From Bacillota bacterium (GTDB lineage Bacteria > Bacillota > Clostridia > Christensenellales > SZUA-584): a stretch of 64,000 bases of DNA. Positions 50,070-59,272 of this stretch are shown here, piece by piece (position 1 is the stretch's first letter; each line of letters opens with the position of its first letter). A model generated the notes under the pieces. That model was not told the origin of the DNA, made no database searches, and saw only the letters and a program-made list of their open reading frames with translations. The DNA is taken from NCBI GenBank assembly GCA_023459495.1, contig JAEWTL010000059.1, forward strand, positions 62,001-126,000, read 5' to 3'. Both the position numbers and the translations under genes were made by a program.

Positions 50070-53000
50070 ATGATCAGTCTTTATGGGTTCAGCCCAGATC
50101 AGGATCAAAGACATTATCCAACGAGTGCGAAGAGCGGTCCGCTGTCCATAACAACCGACCCGCAGCTATCTATTCTTTTCTTTGGGAAAAATGAGAGGGA
50201 TATCGGCATCGTGAACCGTGAAATGACCAACCGTGGATTCAGCCCAACCCAAATGGATGTTTCGAGAACGCAGGACGAATTTTCCCGGCTTCTTAAACAG
50301 CGCCGGTATGATGTTATATTAGCCGACCATTCCGCACGGGGAGCCGATTCAGTATTGACCCAGGCCACCGGGATTGTCCCGGAGATACCGTTTGTATTTA
50401 TCGGCAGGCTGATTCAGGAGGAGCAGATCGTTGCGCTTATCCGGCAAGGCGCGGCGGATTATGTACTTAAAAAGCATATTGGCAGGCTGCCTTTCGCCGT
50501 GCAGCAGGCAGTGCGCAGCGCGAGACTGAACAGAGCACAAAAGAAGATTGAAGATGAATTGGCTTTTTCATTGAAACATCTGGAGCAGGCGCAGCACATG
50601 GCCAGAATCGCGAGCTTCGAGTTTTATTCAGCCGATCACAAAATGGTTTGGTCACATGAGATGTTTGATCTGCTTGGACTGGATCCACTCACTACACCGG
50701 TTACTTCTGAAAGCGCTCTTGCTGTTTTGGAGGGAAGTGATCGGAAAAACTTGCAAATGCGGTTGACTTCTGTGGCGAGAAGTCCTGCTTCAATAGATGA
50801 AAATTTGTGTTTTACCCATCCTGGAAAGGGGTGGCGGTGCCTCCGTCTGATCGCACAGAGCAGAAAAGATGGCCAGACAGGCAGCCTTGTTATAATCGGT
50901 ACGCTGCAGGATGTTACGGAGGCAAAAGTGACCGAAGAGCAGGCCTTCCGCCTCTCTATGTTTGAGCGGGATGTAGTTGCACTGTCACGGAATTTCATCA
51001 ACACGCCGCTCGAAAAGATCGACGATGCGATCAGCGAAGCCATGAAGCGTATCGGAGAATACTGCTGTATGAGTTGGGTGTCGATATACCGATACAACTT
51101 TCAATGTGAAACTGCCGAACAGCTGTACTGCTGGCATCGAGGAATGTATGCAGATGCATCCGCGCCGGTTTCGCTGCCGCTTGGCTCACTGAATATACCG
51201 GACCACAGTGCGGGTGAATTTTTTACCGTTGCTCCGCAAGGCGACACCCGTGAAATGTATGTTTATCCTGTTTTCGCAAATGGAGAGCCGTGGGGAGCAC
51301 TCGCCTGCAATGCTAAACAAATCTGTATTGAGTGTCTCGACAACAGGATGGTGGGGGTTTTCTGCGAAATGTTAATTGCCGTCCTGGATCGCAGAGAACG
51401 GGAGCTGGCGCTGAGAAGCATGAGCGAAAGTAACCAGCTAATTCTAAATTCAATCAGCGACGGGTTTTGCCTGATTGATGAAGCTGGAGTGATATTGAAC
51501 ATTTCGAAGGGGCTTGCCTGCTGGCTTGGGAGAAGCGCTGCGGATTGCATTGGCTTACAAATAACCGATTGCCTTGCCCAGGAAACAGACCTCGGTCTTA
51601 AGGCGACCCGGATAGCTCATTGGTCTGGTATATTCAGAACGGGTAAGCCAGTCGAATTTGACGACTCGAAAGACGGACAGTGGTATAATAACCACTACTA
51701 TCCGGTATTCAAAGACGGCAGGGTAGTTGCCGCAGCCTTGTTTTCCACAAACATTACCGCTAAAAAGACAGCAGAGGAAGAACACCGTAAAAACTTAATG
51801 CTGGAAAAAGAAGCTGAGCTACTGAGGAAAAAAGAAAAAGAATACCTGGAGATTTTGGACGGTTCCACAGCAGGTTCCTGGATATTTGACGTGCAGAGCG
51901 GAGTTATGCAGTACTCCGATCAACTGAAGAGGCGTCTGGGACTGGAAGCGGAATTGGCCGAACCGCTGGAATTGTATTATGATAAGCTGCTTCACCCGGA
52001 TGATAAAGCGCACGCGATAGAGGAAAGCACACGCACAATCTTGAACGGTCAAACCAAATACAAAGTGGAATACAGGATCAAGACAGTCGATAGTGGCTAT
52101 ATGTGGGTGTTGGCACAGGGCAAGGTTATCTACGATGGCAATATACCTGTTAAAATCTACGGTGCCTCGGTTGATATCACGGAAAGAAAGAAGGCGGAGG
52201 AAGCGCTGCGTGATAATCAGATGCTGCTCAGGATGATCATCGAAGGTGTCAGCGATTTGATCTATCTGAAAGACAAGCGAAGCTGCATGGTGATGGTCAA
52301 CCCACCTGTCGAGCGTCAGTTGGGCCTTGCGTCAGATATCATACTGGGTAAAAGCGACATGGACCTCCTTCGAAATGAACAGCAGGCTAAGGCGATCATT
52401 GAAAACGACCAAAAGATCATGGAGACAGGTGATGAAGAGACGATTGAGGAGTACGTAGACGATAAAGTATTCCTCTCCAAAAAGGCACCATGGTGCGATA
52501 CATCAGGTAAAGTAATCGGCTTGATTGGCATATCCAGAGACATTACCGAAAGAATAGATCTGATTAAGAAGCTAAAGCAAACCGCAGAGGAACTAAAGCA
52601 GAAGAACCAGCTGATCACGGATTTCTTTATCAATGTGTCGCATGAATTCAAGACACCACTATCTATCATGATGATCTCAACCGAGCTTGTCGAGCAGTAT
52701 CTGGAACAGGAGGAGCCCGACATTCCGGGGATCCGCCGCAGCATAGCCTATATCCGGCAGAATATGTTCCGGCTAAGCCGGCTGGTTAATAACCTGCTCG
52801 ATATCACTAAGATCGACGCGGGCTTTATGCAGCCAAGGCTGACCGATAAGGATATCGCGGGCTTGCTTCGGTTTCTTGTCGGATCGTTGCAGCCATACGC
52901 TGAGAAAAAGAAAGTGGCCATACATTTTGCCGGACCGCAGAGAGAGATCATAATACCCACCGATACCGCTATCATCGACCGCATCATTCTCAATCTTGTA

Positions 53001-53384
53001 TCGAATGCGCTAAAGCATACTTTGCAAGGCGGTGAGATCTGCATCCGCCTCTACTGGCTGGGAGATAAAGTATGCATCGCTGTGCGCGATAACGGCTCCG
53101 GCATACCGGACGGCAAAAAGGAGATCATATTCGACCGGTTCCGGCAGGTAAATACCTCGTTGGCGCGCTCAAGCGAAGGATGCGGAATCGGGCTTGCACT
53201 TGTCAAATCGCTTGCTCAGATGCTTGGCGGGCGCGTATGGGTGGAAAGCAAGCAGGGCCATGGCAGCGAATTCTTTATTGAGTTGCCTTTGCTGAAGGAG
53301 ACCTGCAAAGAAACAATCGAAGTTGAAGGCTTGCCGCTGGGCGAGAGGATCGAGATGGAACTATCCGATATCGCGTTTATCTGA
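50070..53384 (+). CDS. Soluble multi-PAS sensor histidine kinase with N-terminal pseudo-receiver
   Basis: A 1104-residue cytoplasmic histidine kinase with no membrane helix. Approximate order: receiver-like domain (33-145) with Asp86 and Lys134 but no acidic pair, PAS (about 175-285), GAF (about 295-450), three PAS domains (about 455-840, each ending in a DITERK-like tail), HisKA with His858 in NVSHEFKTPLS, and HATPase_c (about 950-1085) with the N box NLVSNALKHT, DNGSGIPDG, and GCGIGLALVK. It autophosphorylates on His858 in response to internal signals and is probably a sporulation-type or global kinase that phosphorylates the Spo0A-like receiver encoded divergently. The ATG has only a distant GAGG; it is the first in-frame start. 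Confidence 0.9.
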   Translation: MISLYGFSPDQDQRHYPTSAKSGPLSITTDPQLSILFFGKNERDIGIVNREMTNRGFSPTQMDVSRTQDEFSRLLKQRRYDVILADHSARGADSVLTQATGIVPEIPFVFIGRLIQEEQIVALIRQGAADYVLKKHIGRLPFAVQQAVRSARLNRAQKKIEDELAFSLKHLEQAQHMARIASFEFYSADHKMVWSHEMFDLLGLDPLTTPVTSESALAVLEGSDRKNLQMRLTSVARSPASIDENLCFTHPGKGWRCLRLIAQSRKDGQTGSLVIIGTLQDVTEAKVTEEQAFRLSMFERDVVALSRNFINTPLEKIDDAISEAMKRIGEYCCMSWVSIYRYNFQCETAEQLYCWHRGMYADASAPVSLPLGSLNIPDHSAGEFFTVAPQGDTREMYVYPVFANGEPWGALACNAKQICIECLDNRMVGVFCEMLIAVLDRRERELALRSMSESNQLILNSISDGFCLIDEAGVILNISKGLACWLGRSAADCIGLQITDCLAQETDLGLKATRIAHWSGIFRTGKPVEFDDSKDGQWYNNHYYPVFKDGRVVAAALFSTNITAKKTAEEEHRKNLMLEKEAELLRKKEKEYLEILDGSTAGSWIFDVQSGVMQYSDQLKRRLGLEAELAEPLELYYDKLLHPDDKAHAIEESTRTILNGQTKYKVEYRIKTVDSGYMWVLAQGKVIYDGNIPVKIYGASVDITERKKAEEALRDNQMLLRMIIEGVSDLIYLKDKRSCMVMVNPPVERQLGLASDIILGKSDMDLLRNEQQAKAIIENDQKIMETGDEETIEEYVDDKVFLSKKAPWCDTSGKVIGLIGISRDITERIDLIKKLKQTAEELKQKNQLITDFFINVSHEFKTPLSIMMISTELVEQYLEQEEPDIPGIRRSIAYIRQNMFRLSRLVNNLLDITKIDAGFMQPRLTDKDIAGLLRFLVGSLQPYAEKKKVAIHFAGPQREIIIPTDTAIIDRIILNLVSNALKHTLQGGEICIRLYWLGDKVCIAVRDNGSGIPDGKKEIIFDRFRQVNTSLARSSEGCGIGLALVKSLAQMLGGRVWVESKQGHGSEFFIELPLLKETCKETIEVEGLPLGERIEMELSDIAFI

Positions 53385-53458
53385 TAAGTGTGAAAAGGAG
53401 CTCTGCATGCGAATGGTCAACACCGCGCAAGTGTAAGGGTACTCATGCAAGGCTTGGT

Positions 53459-53520
53459 GATATAAAGACTTAACACGTTCAAGATGACAGCCCGTTCCGA
53501 GTTCGGATTATATCTTTTTT
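53459..53520 (+). terminator. Possible terminator after the histidine kinase
   Basis: GATATAA (53459-53465) can pair with TTATATC (53508-53514), followed by six T. The loop is long (42 bases) and could hold more structure. The 235-base gap from 53385 also contains a nine-codon mini-ORF (53407-53436) and the next promoter. Confidence 0.4.
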
Positions 53521-53529
53521 ATGCTGAGA

Positions 53530-53558
53530 TTGCATTTTTGTCCCAAAACCGCTATAAT
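53530..53558 (+). promoter_or_regulatory. Promoter of the BMP lipoprotein gene
   Basis: TTGCAT (53530-53535), 17 bases, TATAAT (53553-53558). The start codon lies 61 bases further on. Confidence 0.75.
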
Positions 53559-53619
53559 CGAGAAGGATGTGCGGTCATACATATACCGTACACAAATTAC
53601 ACAGGAGGAAAATAAAGAG

Positions 53620-54801
53620 ATGAAAAAAGGACTTGCACTGTTACTGGTGTTGGGCATGGTGCTCTTTGCATTGGTGGGCTGCTCAAACGGTAAGGGCGAG
53701 GAAACTGCTTCGACCAAGCCTTCTGAAACCGTGAGCGAATCGACGGTGCCGTCGGAATCGGCGTCCGAACCGGCTGAAACTGGTTATGAGATCGCGATGA
53801 TCACGGACAAAGGTAACATTGACGACAAATCCTTCAACCAGGGAACTTGGGAAGGTATTGTTCGGTATGCTGAAGAGAACGGCAAAACGTACAAGTATTA
53901 CCGTCCTACAGAAGTGACCACGGATGCTTATGTTGCAGCGATCGATCTGGCGGTTCAGGGCGGAGCAGCAATTGTTATCACCCCTGGCTACCTGTTTGAA
54001 CCTGCGATTTATGTTGCTCAGGATAAGTATCCGGATATCAAGTTCGTGCTGATCGATGGCAACCCGAACGATGGCGACTGGACCAATGGTGCACCTAACT
54101 ATAAGATCAACGACAACGTTTATTCGATCTTCTTTGCCGAGCAGCAGGCGGGATTCCTCGCCGGTTATGCAGCGGTGAAAGACGGCTACAAGAGTCTTGG
54201 TTTCATGGGCGGCATGGCGGTTCCGGCGGTCGTGCGGTATGGCTATGGATTCATTCAGGGTGCCGAGGTTGCTGCGAAAGAACTCGGTCTCGCGAAGGGC
54301 GATGTTAAGGTGATCTATCACTACACCGGCGGTTTTGATGCGACCCCTGAAATCCAGACGCTTGCGGCTTCCTGGTACACCAGCGGAACCGAAGTGATCT
54401 TTGGTTGCGGTGGCAAGGTCGGTAACTCTGTATTTGCGGCGGCTGAAGCCAACAACGGCAAGGCGATCGGCGTTGACGTTGACCAGTCCTTTGAATCGAC
54501 GACGGTTATTACCTCCGCGATGAAGGGTGTCGGCAATGCGGCATATGCGGCGCTCACCGACTACTATGCTGGAACGTTCAAAGGCGGCGTTTCCGAGTCG
54601 CTTGATATCCAGGTGGATATGGTTGGTCTTCCGTTTGAAACATCCCAGTTTACCACTTTCACGCAGGCCGATTATGATGCGATCTGCCAGAAGCTGATTG
54701 ACGACACGGATGGGCTCAGATCTTCTTTGTGGAATGATCAGACGGCAACGACTGCGACCGAGCTTCCGTTGGAATACGTAAGCGTAACGCTTGTCGAATA
54801 G
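53620..54801 (+). CDS. BMP family (PnrA-like) nucleoside-binding lipoprotein
   Basis: A 393-residue substrate-binding lipoprotein. Signal peptide with lipobox ALVGC (Cys21), Ser/Thr/Glu linker to about 55, then the BMP fold: IAMITDKGNIDDKSFNQGTWEG (the start of the nucleoside site), AIVITPGYLFEPAIYVAQ, YPDIKFVLIDG, FFAEQQAGFLAGYAA, and GFMGGMAVPAVVRYGYGFIQG. BMP proteins bind purine nucleosides in characterised Gram-positive and spirochaete systems. ATG 53620 has AGGAGG upstream. A terminator follows, yet the ATPase and permeases encoded 145 bases later complete the importer. The codon bias resembles that of a highly expressed gene. Confidence 0.9.
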   Translation: MKKGLALLLVLGMVLFALVGCSNGKGEETASTKPSETVSESTVPSESASEPAETGYEIAMITDKGNIDDKSFNQGTWEGIVRYAEENGKTYKYYRPTEVTTDAYVAAIDLAVQGGAAIVITPGYLFEPAIYVAQDKYPDIKFVLIDGNPNDGDWTNGAPNYKINDNVYSIFFAEQQAGFLAGYAAVKDGYKSLGFMGGMAVPAVVRYGYGFIQGAEVAAKELGLAKGDVKVIYHYTGGFDATPEIQTLAASWYTSGTEVIFGCGGKVGNSVFAAAEANNGKAIGVDVDQSFESTTVITSAMKGVGNAAYAALTDYYAGTFKGGVSESLDIQVDMVGLPFETSQFTTFTQADYDAICQKLIDDTDGLRSSLWNDQTATTATELPLEYVSVTLVE

Positions 54802-54816
54802 TGCATTAAGACCAGA

Positions 54817-54845
54817 AAGGGATGTTCTCACGGACATCCCTTTTT
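54817..54845 (+). terminator. Terminator after the BMP gene
   Basis: AAGGGATGT (54817-54825) pairs perfectly with ACATCCCTT (54834-54842), followed by T residues. It separates the abundant binding-protein transcript from the ATPase/permease transcript. Confidence 0.9.
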
Positions 54846-54883
54846 CTATAGAGCAGAGGCATATGTCATCATTCAATTAACTG

Positions 54884-54912
54884 TGGTCAAACGGTCCGAT
54901 ATGCTATATAAT
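54884..54912 (+). promoter_or_regulatory. Promoter of the nucleoside ABC ATPase/permease operon
   Basis: TGGTCA (54884-54889), 17 bases, TATAAT (54907-54912). Confidence 0.6.
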
Positions 54913-54946
54913 TACTTAGTTAATTACGGTGATGGGAGGGGATATT

Positions 54947-56470
54947 TTGGACTATGTGATTGAAATGCTGGATATCGTGAAACGGTTCCCAGGCATACTT
55001 GCGAATGATCACGTTTCCTTGCAGCTTAAGCATGGTGAGATTCATGCACTGCTCGGCGAAAATGGTGCCGGAAAATCCACATTGATGAGCATTCTGTTCG
55101 GACTGTATCAGCCTGACAGCGGCATTATTAAAAAGGATGGGAAGCCGGTCAGAATAACAAATCCAAACGATGCCAACGAATACGGCATCGGCATGGTTCA
55201 TCAGCATTTTAAGCTTGTCCATAATTTCACCGTGCTCGAAAATATCATTCTTGGCGTAGAGACAACAAAGCGCGGACTGCTGAAGATGGATGATGCTAAG
55301 AAGAAAGTGATAGCCCTCAGTGAAAAATACCATCTCAGTGTCGATCCGGATGTCCTCATTTCGGATATTACTGTCGGTATGCAGCAGCGTGTTGAAATAC
55401 TGAAAATGCTGTACCGGGAAAATGAGATTCTGATATTTGATGAACCAACTGCCATGCTGACCCCTCAGGAGATCGACGACCTGATGAAAACGATGCGGAG
55501 GCTTACTGAGGAAGGGAAGTCCATACTTTTCATCACGCATAAGTTGGATGAAATCAAGAAGGTAGCCGATAAGTGCACAATATTGCGCAAAGGCAAATAT
55601 ATCGCTACGGTGGATGTAGAAAATACTTCGAAGGAAGAAATGGCGGAAATGATGGTGGGCAGAAAAGTCATTTTTGCCGTAGATAAAGAGGAAGCAACAC
55701 CCAGTGATGTTGTACTGAAAGTCGAGGATCTGACGCTTAAATCAAAGCATACCAAGAAGAACAGGCTTAATAAAATATCATTTGAGGCAAAACGCGGAGA
55801 GATATTGTGCGTTGCGGGAATTGACGGGAACGGTCAGTCTGAGCTTGTCTATACGATTACTGGCCTGATGGAGGCTACTGAAGGAAAGATTGTATTAAAT
55901 GGGGAGGACATCACGCGCTCCAGCATTCGCAATCGAAGTATGCTCGGCTTGTCTCATATACCCGAGGACCGGCATAAACATGGACTGATATTGGACTATA
56001 GCCTCGCCTATAACCTTGTGCTTCAGAAATATTTTACTGACCGGTTTCAAAAAGTGGGCTTCTTAAAATTTGATAAGATCAACGCATATGCGGATGAACT
56101 TATCAAAAAGTTCGATATTCGCAGCGGGCAGGGAAGAAGGACGATTGCCCGAAGCATGTCGGGCGGCAATCAGCAAAAAGCAATCGTCGCACGGGAAATA
56201 GACCGGGACCCTGAGCTTTTGGTTGCGGTACAGCCGACAAGAGGGCTTGACGTTGGCGCTATCGAATATATCCATAAACAGCTTATCCGGCAAAGGGATG
56301 AGGGCAAAGCTGTGCTGCTCGTTTCTCTGGAACTGGATGAAGTGCTCAACGTCAGTGATCGCATACTGGTCATCTATGAAGGTGAAATCGTAGCAGACCT
56401 GGATGCCAGAAGCACGACAGAGCAGGAGCTTGGGCTGTACATGTCGGGTGCGAAGAGGGAGGCTATATGA
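54947..56470 (+). CDS. Nucleoside ABC transporter double ATPase (YufO/NupA type)
   Basis: A 507-residue fused ATPase. First half: Walker A GENGAGKST, signature-like ISDITVGMQQRVEI, Walker B LIFDEPTAMLTP. Second half: degenerate Walker A (GIDGNGQSEL), SMSGGNQQKAIVAREI and VAVQPTRGLDVGAI, where the usual Asp-Glu-Pro is Val-Gln-Pro, as is typical of this subfamily. The TTG at 54947 is chosen since GGAGGGG lies five bases upstream. It works with the BMP lipoprotein and two permeases to import nucleosides, and its stop overlaps the next start (ATGA). Confidence 0.9.
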   Translation: MDYVIEMLDIVKRFPGILANDHVSLQLKHGEIHALLGENGAGKSTLMSILFGLYQPDSGIIKKDGKPVRITNPNDANEYGIGMVHQHFKLVHNFTVLENIILGVETTKRGLLKMDDAKKKVIALSEKYHLSVDPDVLISDITVGMQQRVEILKMLYRENEILIFDEPTAMLTPQEIDDLMKTMRRLTEEGKSILFITHKLDEIKKVADKCTILRKGKYIATVDVENTSKEEMAEMMVGRKVIFAVDKEEATPSDVVLKVEDLTLKSKHTKKNRLNKISFEAKRGEILCVAGIDGNGQSELVYTITGLMEATEGKIVLNGEDITRSSIRNRSMLGLSHIPEDRHKHGLILDYSLAYNLVLQKYFTDRFQKVGFLKFDKINAYADELIKKFDIRSGQGRRTIARSMSGGNQQKAIVAREIDRDPELLVAVQPTRGLDVGAIEYIHKQLIRQRDEGKAVLLVSLELDEVLNVSDRILVIYEGEIVADLDARSTTEQELGLYMSGAKREAI

Positions 56471-57588
56471 AAAGATGGTTCAATCAGTTAGGTCCTATGC
56501 TTTCAAGCGTGCTGGCATCGGTCATGGCGGTTCTGGTCGGCCTTTTAGTCGGGTTTATTATATTGCTGATCACAAACCCACAGCAGGCTCCCGCTGGATT
56601 TCTGACAATCCTGCTGGGTGGTTTTACAGGTGGCGCGAAAGGAATTGGTACCGTTTTCTATTTGGCAACTCCGATCATAATGACCGGCCTTTCGGTAGGG
56701 TTTGCGTTTAAAACGGGCCTATTTAATATTGGTGCTTCCGGGCAGCTCATTGTCGGTGCTTATGTGGCCGTTCTTATCGGCGTGACAATGCCATACCTCG
56801 GCGCCGTACATTGGATAGTAGCGCTTCTGGGAGGAATGCTGGCGGGCGCTGTTTGGGCTTTAATTCCGGGATTGCTGAAAGCTTATTTTAACGTTCACGA
56901 GGTTATATCCAGCATTATGCTGAACTACATCGGCATGTATGCGGTGAATGCGCTCGTTAAGGAGACGGTCTACAACAGCATGCGGAATATGTCCTTCCCC
57001 GTAAAAGAAACTGCGAACATACCCAAACTTGGTCTGGACAAGCTCACGGACGGTTCAAGCCTTAACGGGGGATTTCTTATTGCAGTCATATTTGTGATCG
57101 TCATTTACTTTATGCTTGAGAAGACTGTTTTCGGATACGAACTTAAAGCCTGCGGCTATAACCCGGACGCGAGTTTATATGCTGGAATCAACGCAAAGAG
57201 AAACATCGTGCTTTCAATGGTTATTGCGGGAGCAATGGCCGGCATCGCGGGTGCGTTGATCTATCTTGCAGGCTCCGGCAAGTATATTGAGGTCGTGGAT
57301 GTATTGGCTCCAGAGGGCTTTAACGGAATACCGGTGGCGCTTCTTGGTCTTTCGCATCCCATCGGTATACTCTTTTCCGGGCTATTCATTGCGTATATAA
57401 CGACTGGCGGGTTTTATATGCAGGAGTACAATTTCGTGCCGCAGGTTATCGATATTATCATTGCGATCATCATTTATTTCAGCGCATTCGTTCTTCTGGT
57501 AAAGAACTTTTTCAGCAAGGTATCAATTAAGTCCGCTAATCAGCATAATGCTAATGACAACCAAGCTGTAAAGGAGGAGAAAGAGTAA
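56467..57588 (+). CDS. Nucleoside ABC transporter permease 1 (YufP type)
   Basis: A 373-residue membrane protein of the BPD_transp_2 family with eight to ten hydrophobic segments. ATPIIMTGLSVGFAFKTGLFNIGASGQL (about 68-95) and the GYNPDASLYAGINAKRN coupling loop are landmarks. A hydrophilic tail of about 25 residues closes it. Its ATG overlaps the ATPase stop. It forms a heterodimer with the permease encoded one base downstream. Confidence 0.9.
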   Translation: MKRWFNQLGPMLSSVLASVMAVLVGLLVGFIILLITNPQQAPAGFLTILLGGFTGGAKGIGTVFYLATPIIMTGLSVGFAFKTGLFNIGASGQLIVGAYVAVLIGVTMPYLGAVHWIVALLGGMLAGAVWALIPGLLKAYFNVHEVISSIMLNYIGMYAVNALVKETVYNSMRNMSFPVKETANIPKLGLDKLTDGSSLNGGFLIAVIFVIVIYFMLEKTVFGYELKACGYNPDASLYAGINAKRNIVLSMVIAGAMAGIAGALIYLAGSGKYIEVVDVLAPEGFNGIPVALLGLSHPIGILFSGLFIAYITTGGFYMQEYNFVPQVIDIIIAIIIYFSAFVLLVKNFFSKVSIKSANQHNANDNQAVKEEKE

Positions 57589-57589
57589 T

Positions 57590-58543
57590 ATGGATAGTGT
57601 GTATTTTCTCATTCAGCAAACGATGTTCTTCTCAATCCCTTTGCTTGTGGTTGCATTGGGCGGCATGTTTTCGGAGCGCAGCGGTATTGTGAACATCGCT
57701 CTTGAAGGTATCATGATCATGGGAGCTTTCAGCAGCATTTTTGTCATACACACGCTGGAAGGCAGCATGAGCGGCCAGCTTCTCCTTCTGATAGCCATCG
57801 TGGCTGCCATCGTATCCGGCATGATATTCTCGCTTTTTCACGCATATGCTTCCATAAACCTGCGTGCAAATCAGGTCATCAGCGGTACCGCGCTCAACAT
57901 GTTTGCACCGGCGTTTTCGATTTTTGTCGCGAGAACGATCCAGGGATCGCAGGAAGTGATGTTCATTAATACGTTCAGAATCCAGAGCGTTCCGTTGCTG
58001 GGAGATATTCCAATCCTTGGGCCGCTGTTCTTTCAGAACACCTATATCACAACCTATTTAGGGATATTGATATTGGTCATTTCAGCGATTGTGCTCTACA
58101 AGACAAAATTCGGACTGCGGCTGAGGGCGTGCGGCGAACATCCTCAGGCTGCGGATTCAGTCGGAATCAATGTTTATAAGATGCGGTATGCGGGCGTGCT
58201 GTTGTCAGGCGCTCTTGCCGGACTTGGCGGCCTCATCTTCGTCGTTCCTACCTCCACAAGCTTTAACGCAACCGTTTCAGGATATGGCTTCCTCGCGTTG
58301 GCCGTGCTGATATTCGGTCAGTGGAAACCTGTGAGAATATTCCTGGCAGCATTGTTTTTCGGACTGATGAAGACCATCGCAGCAGCGCATTCGGGGCTTG
58401 CGTTTATGCAGGGACTTGGGATATCGGACAACATATACAAAATGATCCCTTATATCGCGACATTGATTGTACTTATGCTGACGTCCAAACGCTCTCAGGC
58501 GCCTAAGGCGGAAGGCATACCTTACGACCAGGGAGCCAGGTAG
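57590..58543 (+). CDS. Nucleoside ABC transporter permease 2 (YufQ type)
   Basis: A 317-residue membrane protein of the same family as the preceding permease. GGMFSERSGIVNIALEGIMIMGAF (about 24-47) and the LRACGEHPQAADSVGINVYKMR coupling loop are present. AAGGAGG overlaps the end of permease 1, and the start lies one base after that gene's stop. Last gene of the importer. Confidence 0.92.
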   Translation: MDSVYFLIQQTMFFSIPLLVVALGGMFSERSGIVNIALEGIMIMGAFSSIFVIHTLEGSMSGQLLLLIAIVAAIVSGMIFSLFHAYASINLRANQVISGTALNMFAPAFSIFVARTIQGSQEVMFINTFRIQSVPLLGDIPILGPLFFQNTYITTYLGILILVISAIVLYKTKFGLRLRACGEHPQAADSVGINVYKMRYAGVLLSGALAGLGGLIFVVPTSTSFNATVSGYGFLALAVLIFGQWKPVRIFLAALFFGLMKTIAAAHSGLAFMQGLGISDNIYKMIPYIATLIVLMLTSKRSQAPKAEGIPYDQGAR

Positions 58544-58601
58544 ACAGATAGAATGGACAGCGTTCTGCCGTTAGCCGCGGCAGTGCAGCCGTAACAAGCG
58601 G

Positions 58602-58638
58602 AAACCATAATGCCGTGATGCAACGGCATTATGGTTTT
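58602..58638 (+). terminator. Strong hairpin/terminator between importer and GNAT operon
   Basis: A perfect 14-base-pair stem (58602-58615 with 58624-58637) around an eight-base loop, ending in TTTT. It stops only 20 bases before the next start codon. A smaller stem, CTGCCG/CGGCAG, lies at 58565-58583. Confidence 0.75.
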
Positions 58639-58657
58639 CTCGTATGAGGGCGTAACG

Positions 58658-59263
58658 ATGTACAATGAAGCGGACATAGCGGAGCGCTTATCGGCAAAAC
58701 CTCTCTCGCCTCAGACATGGCTGGATTTTGAGGCTCTGTTCGGTGCATACCATGGCGTGCGGGGAGGGTGTTGGTGTACGTTTTACCTGTGTGGTTCATC
58801 GCAGTTTGATCGTATGAGCCGCGAGGAACGCAAAGAGTATCACCGTGATCTGGTGATGTACGGCAAAGCGGACGGGATGATCGTCTACAATGCGGATGCA
58901 CCCGTTGCCTGGTGCCAATTTGGCAGACCGGAAATATTGCAGCGCTACAGCCGCAGCAGGGCGTATCAAGCCATGAAGATCGCCGAAGCGGACAGGCCTC
59001 AGTGGAGAATCTCATGCCTGTTTACGGATAAGCATTGCCGCAGACAGGGTATCGCCGGGTTCTCGCTGCATGCAGCGCTTGATGAAATCGCGGTGCGCGG
59101 TGGCGGTGTTACCGAAGCCTTTCCGTTTGATATTCCCGGTGCCGGGCACAACCAGCATACGGGGTCGGTCGATATGTACCGGCGCGAAGGATTCGAGATC
59201 GTTGCGCCGTTCGGCAAGAACGCGTGGATGATGCGAAGGAATATACATCCCGCAGAAAAATAA
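58658..59263 (+). CDS. GNAT family N-acetyltransferase
   Basis: A 201-residue acetyltransferase-fold protein. Conserved parts are WRISCLFTDKHCRRQGIAGFSLHAAL (about 116-141; the acetyl-CoA loop is RRQGIAG) and the closing YRREGFEIVAPFGKNAWMMRR. An N-terminal half with GGCWCTFYLCG and EERKEYHRDLV fits a GNAT subgroup common in Firmicutes with unknown substrates. ATG 58658 is chosen with GAGGG upstream. First gene of a six-gene operon. Confidence 0.82.
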   Translation: MYNEADIAERLSAKPLSPQTWLDFEALFGAYHGVRGGCWCTFYLCGSSQFDRMSREERKEYHRDLVMYGKADGMIVYNADAPVAWCQFGRPEILQRYSRSRAYQAMKIAEADRPQWRISCLFTDKHCRRQGIAGFSLHAALDEIAVRGGGVTEAFPFDIPGAGHNQHTGSVDMYRREGFEIVAPFGKNAWMMRRNIHPAEK

Positions 59264-59272
59264 GGAGATCCA

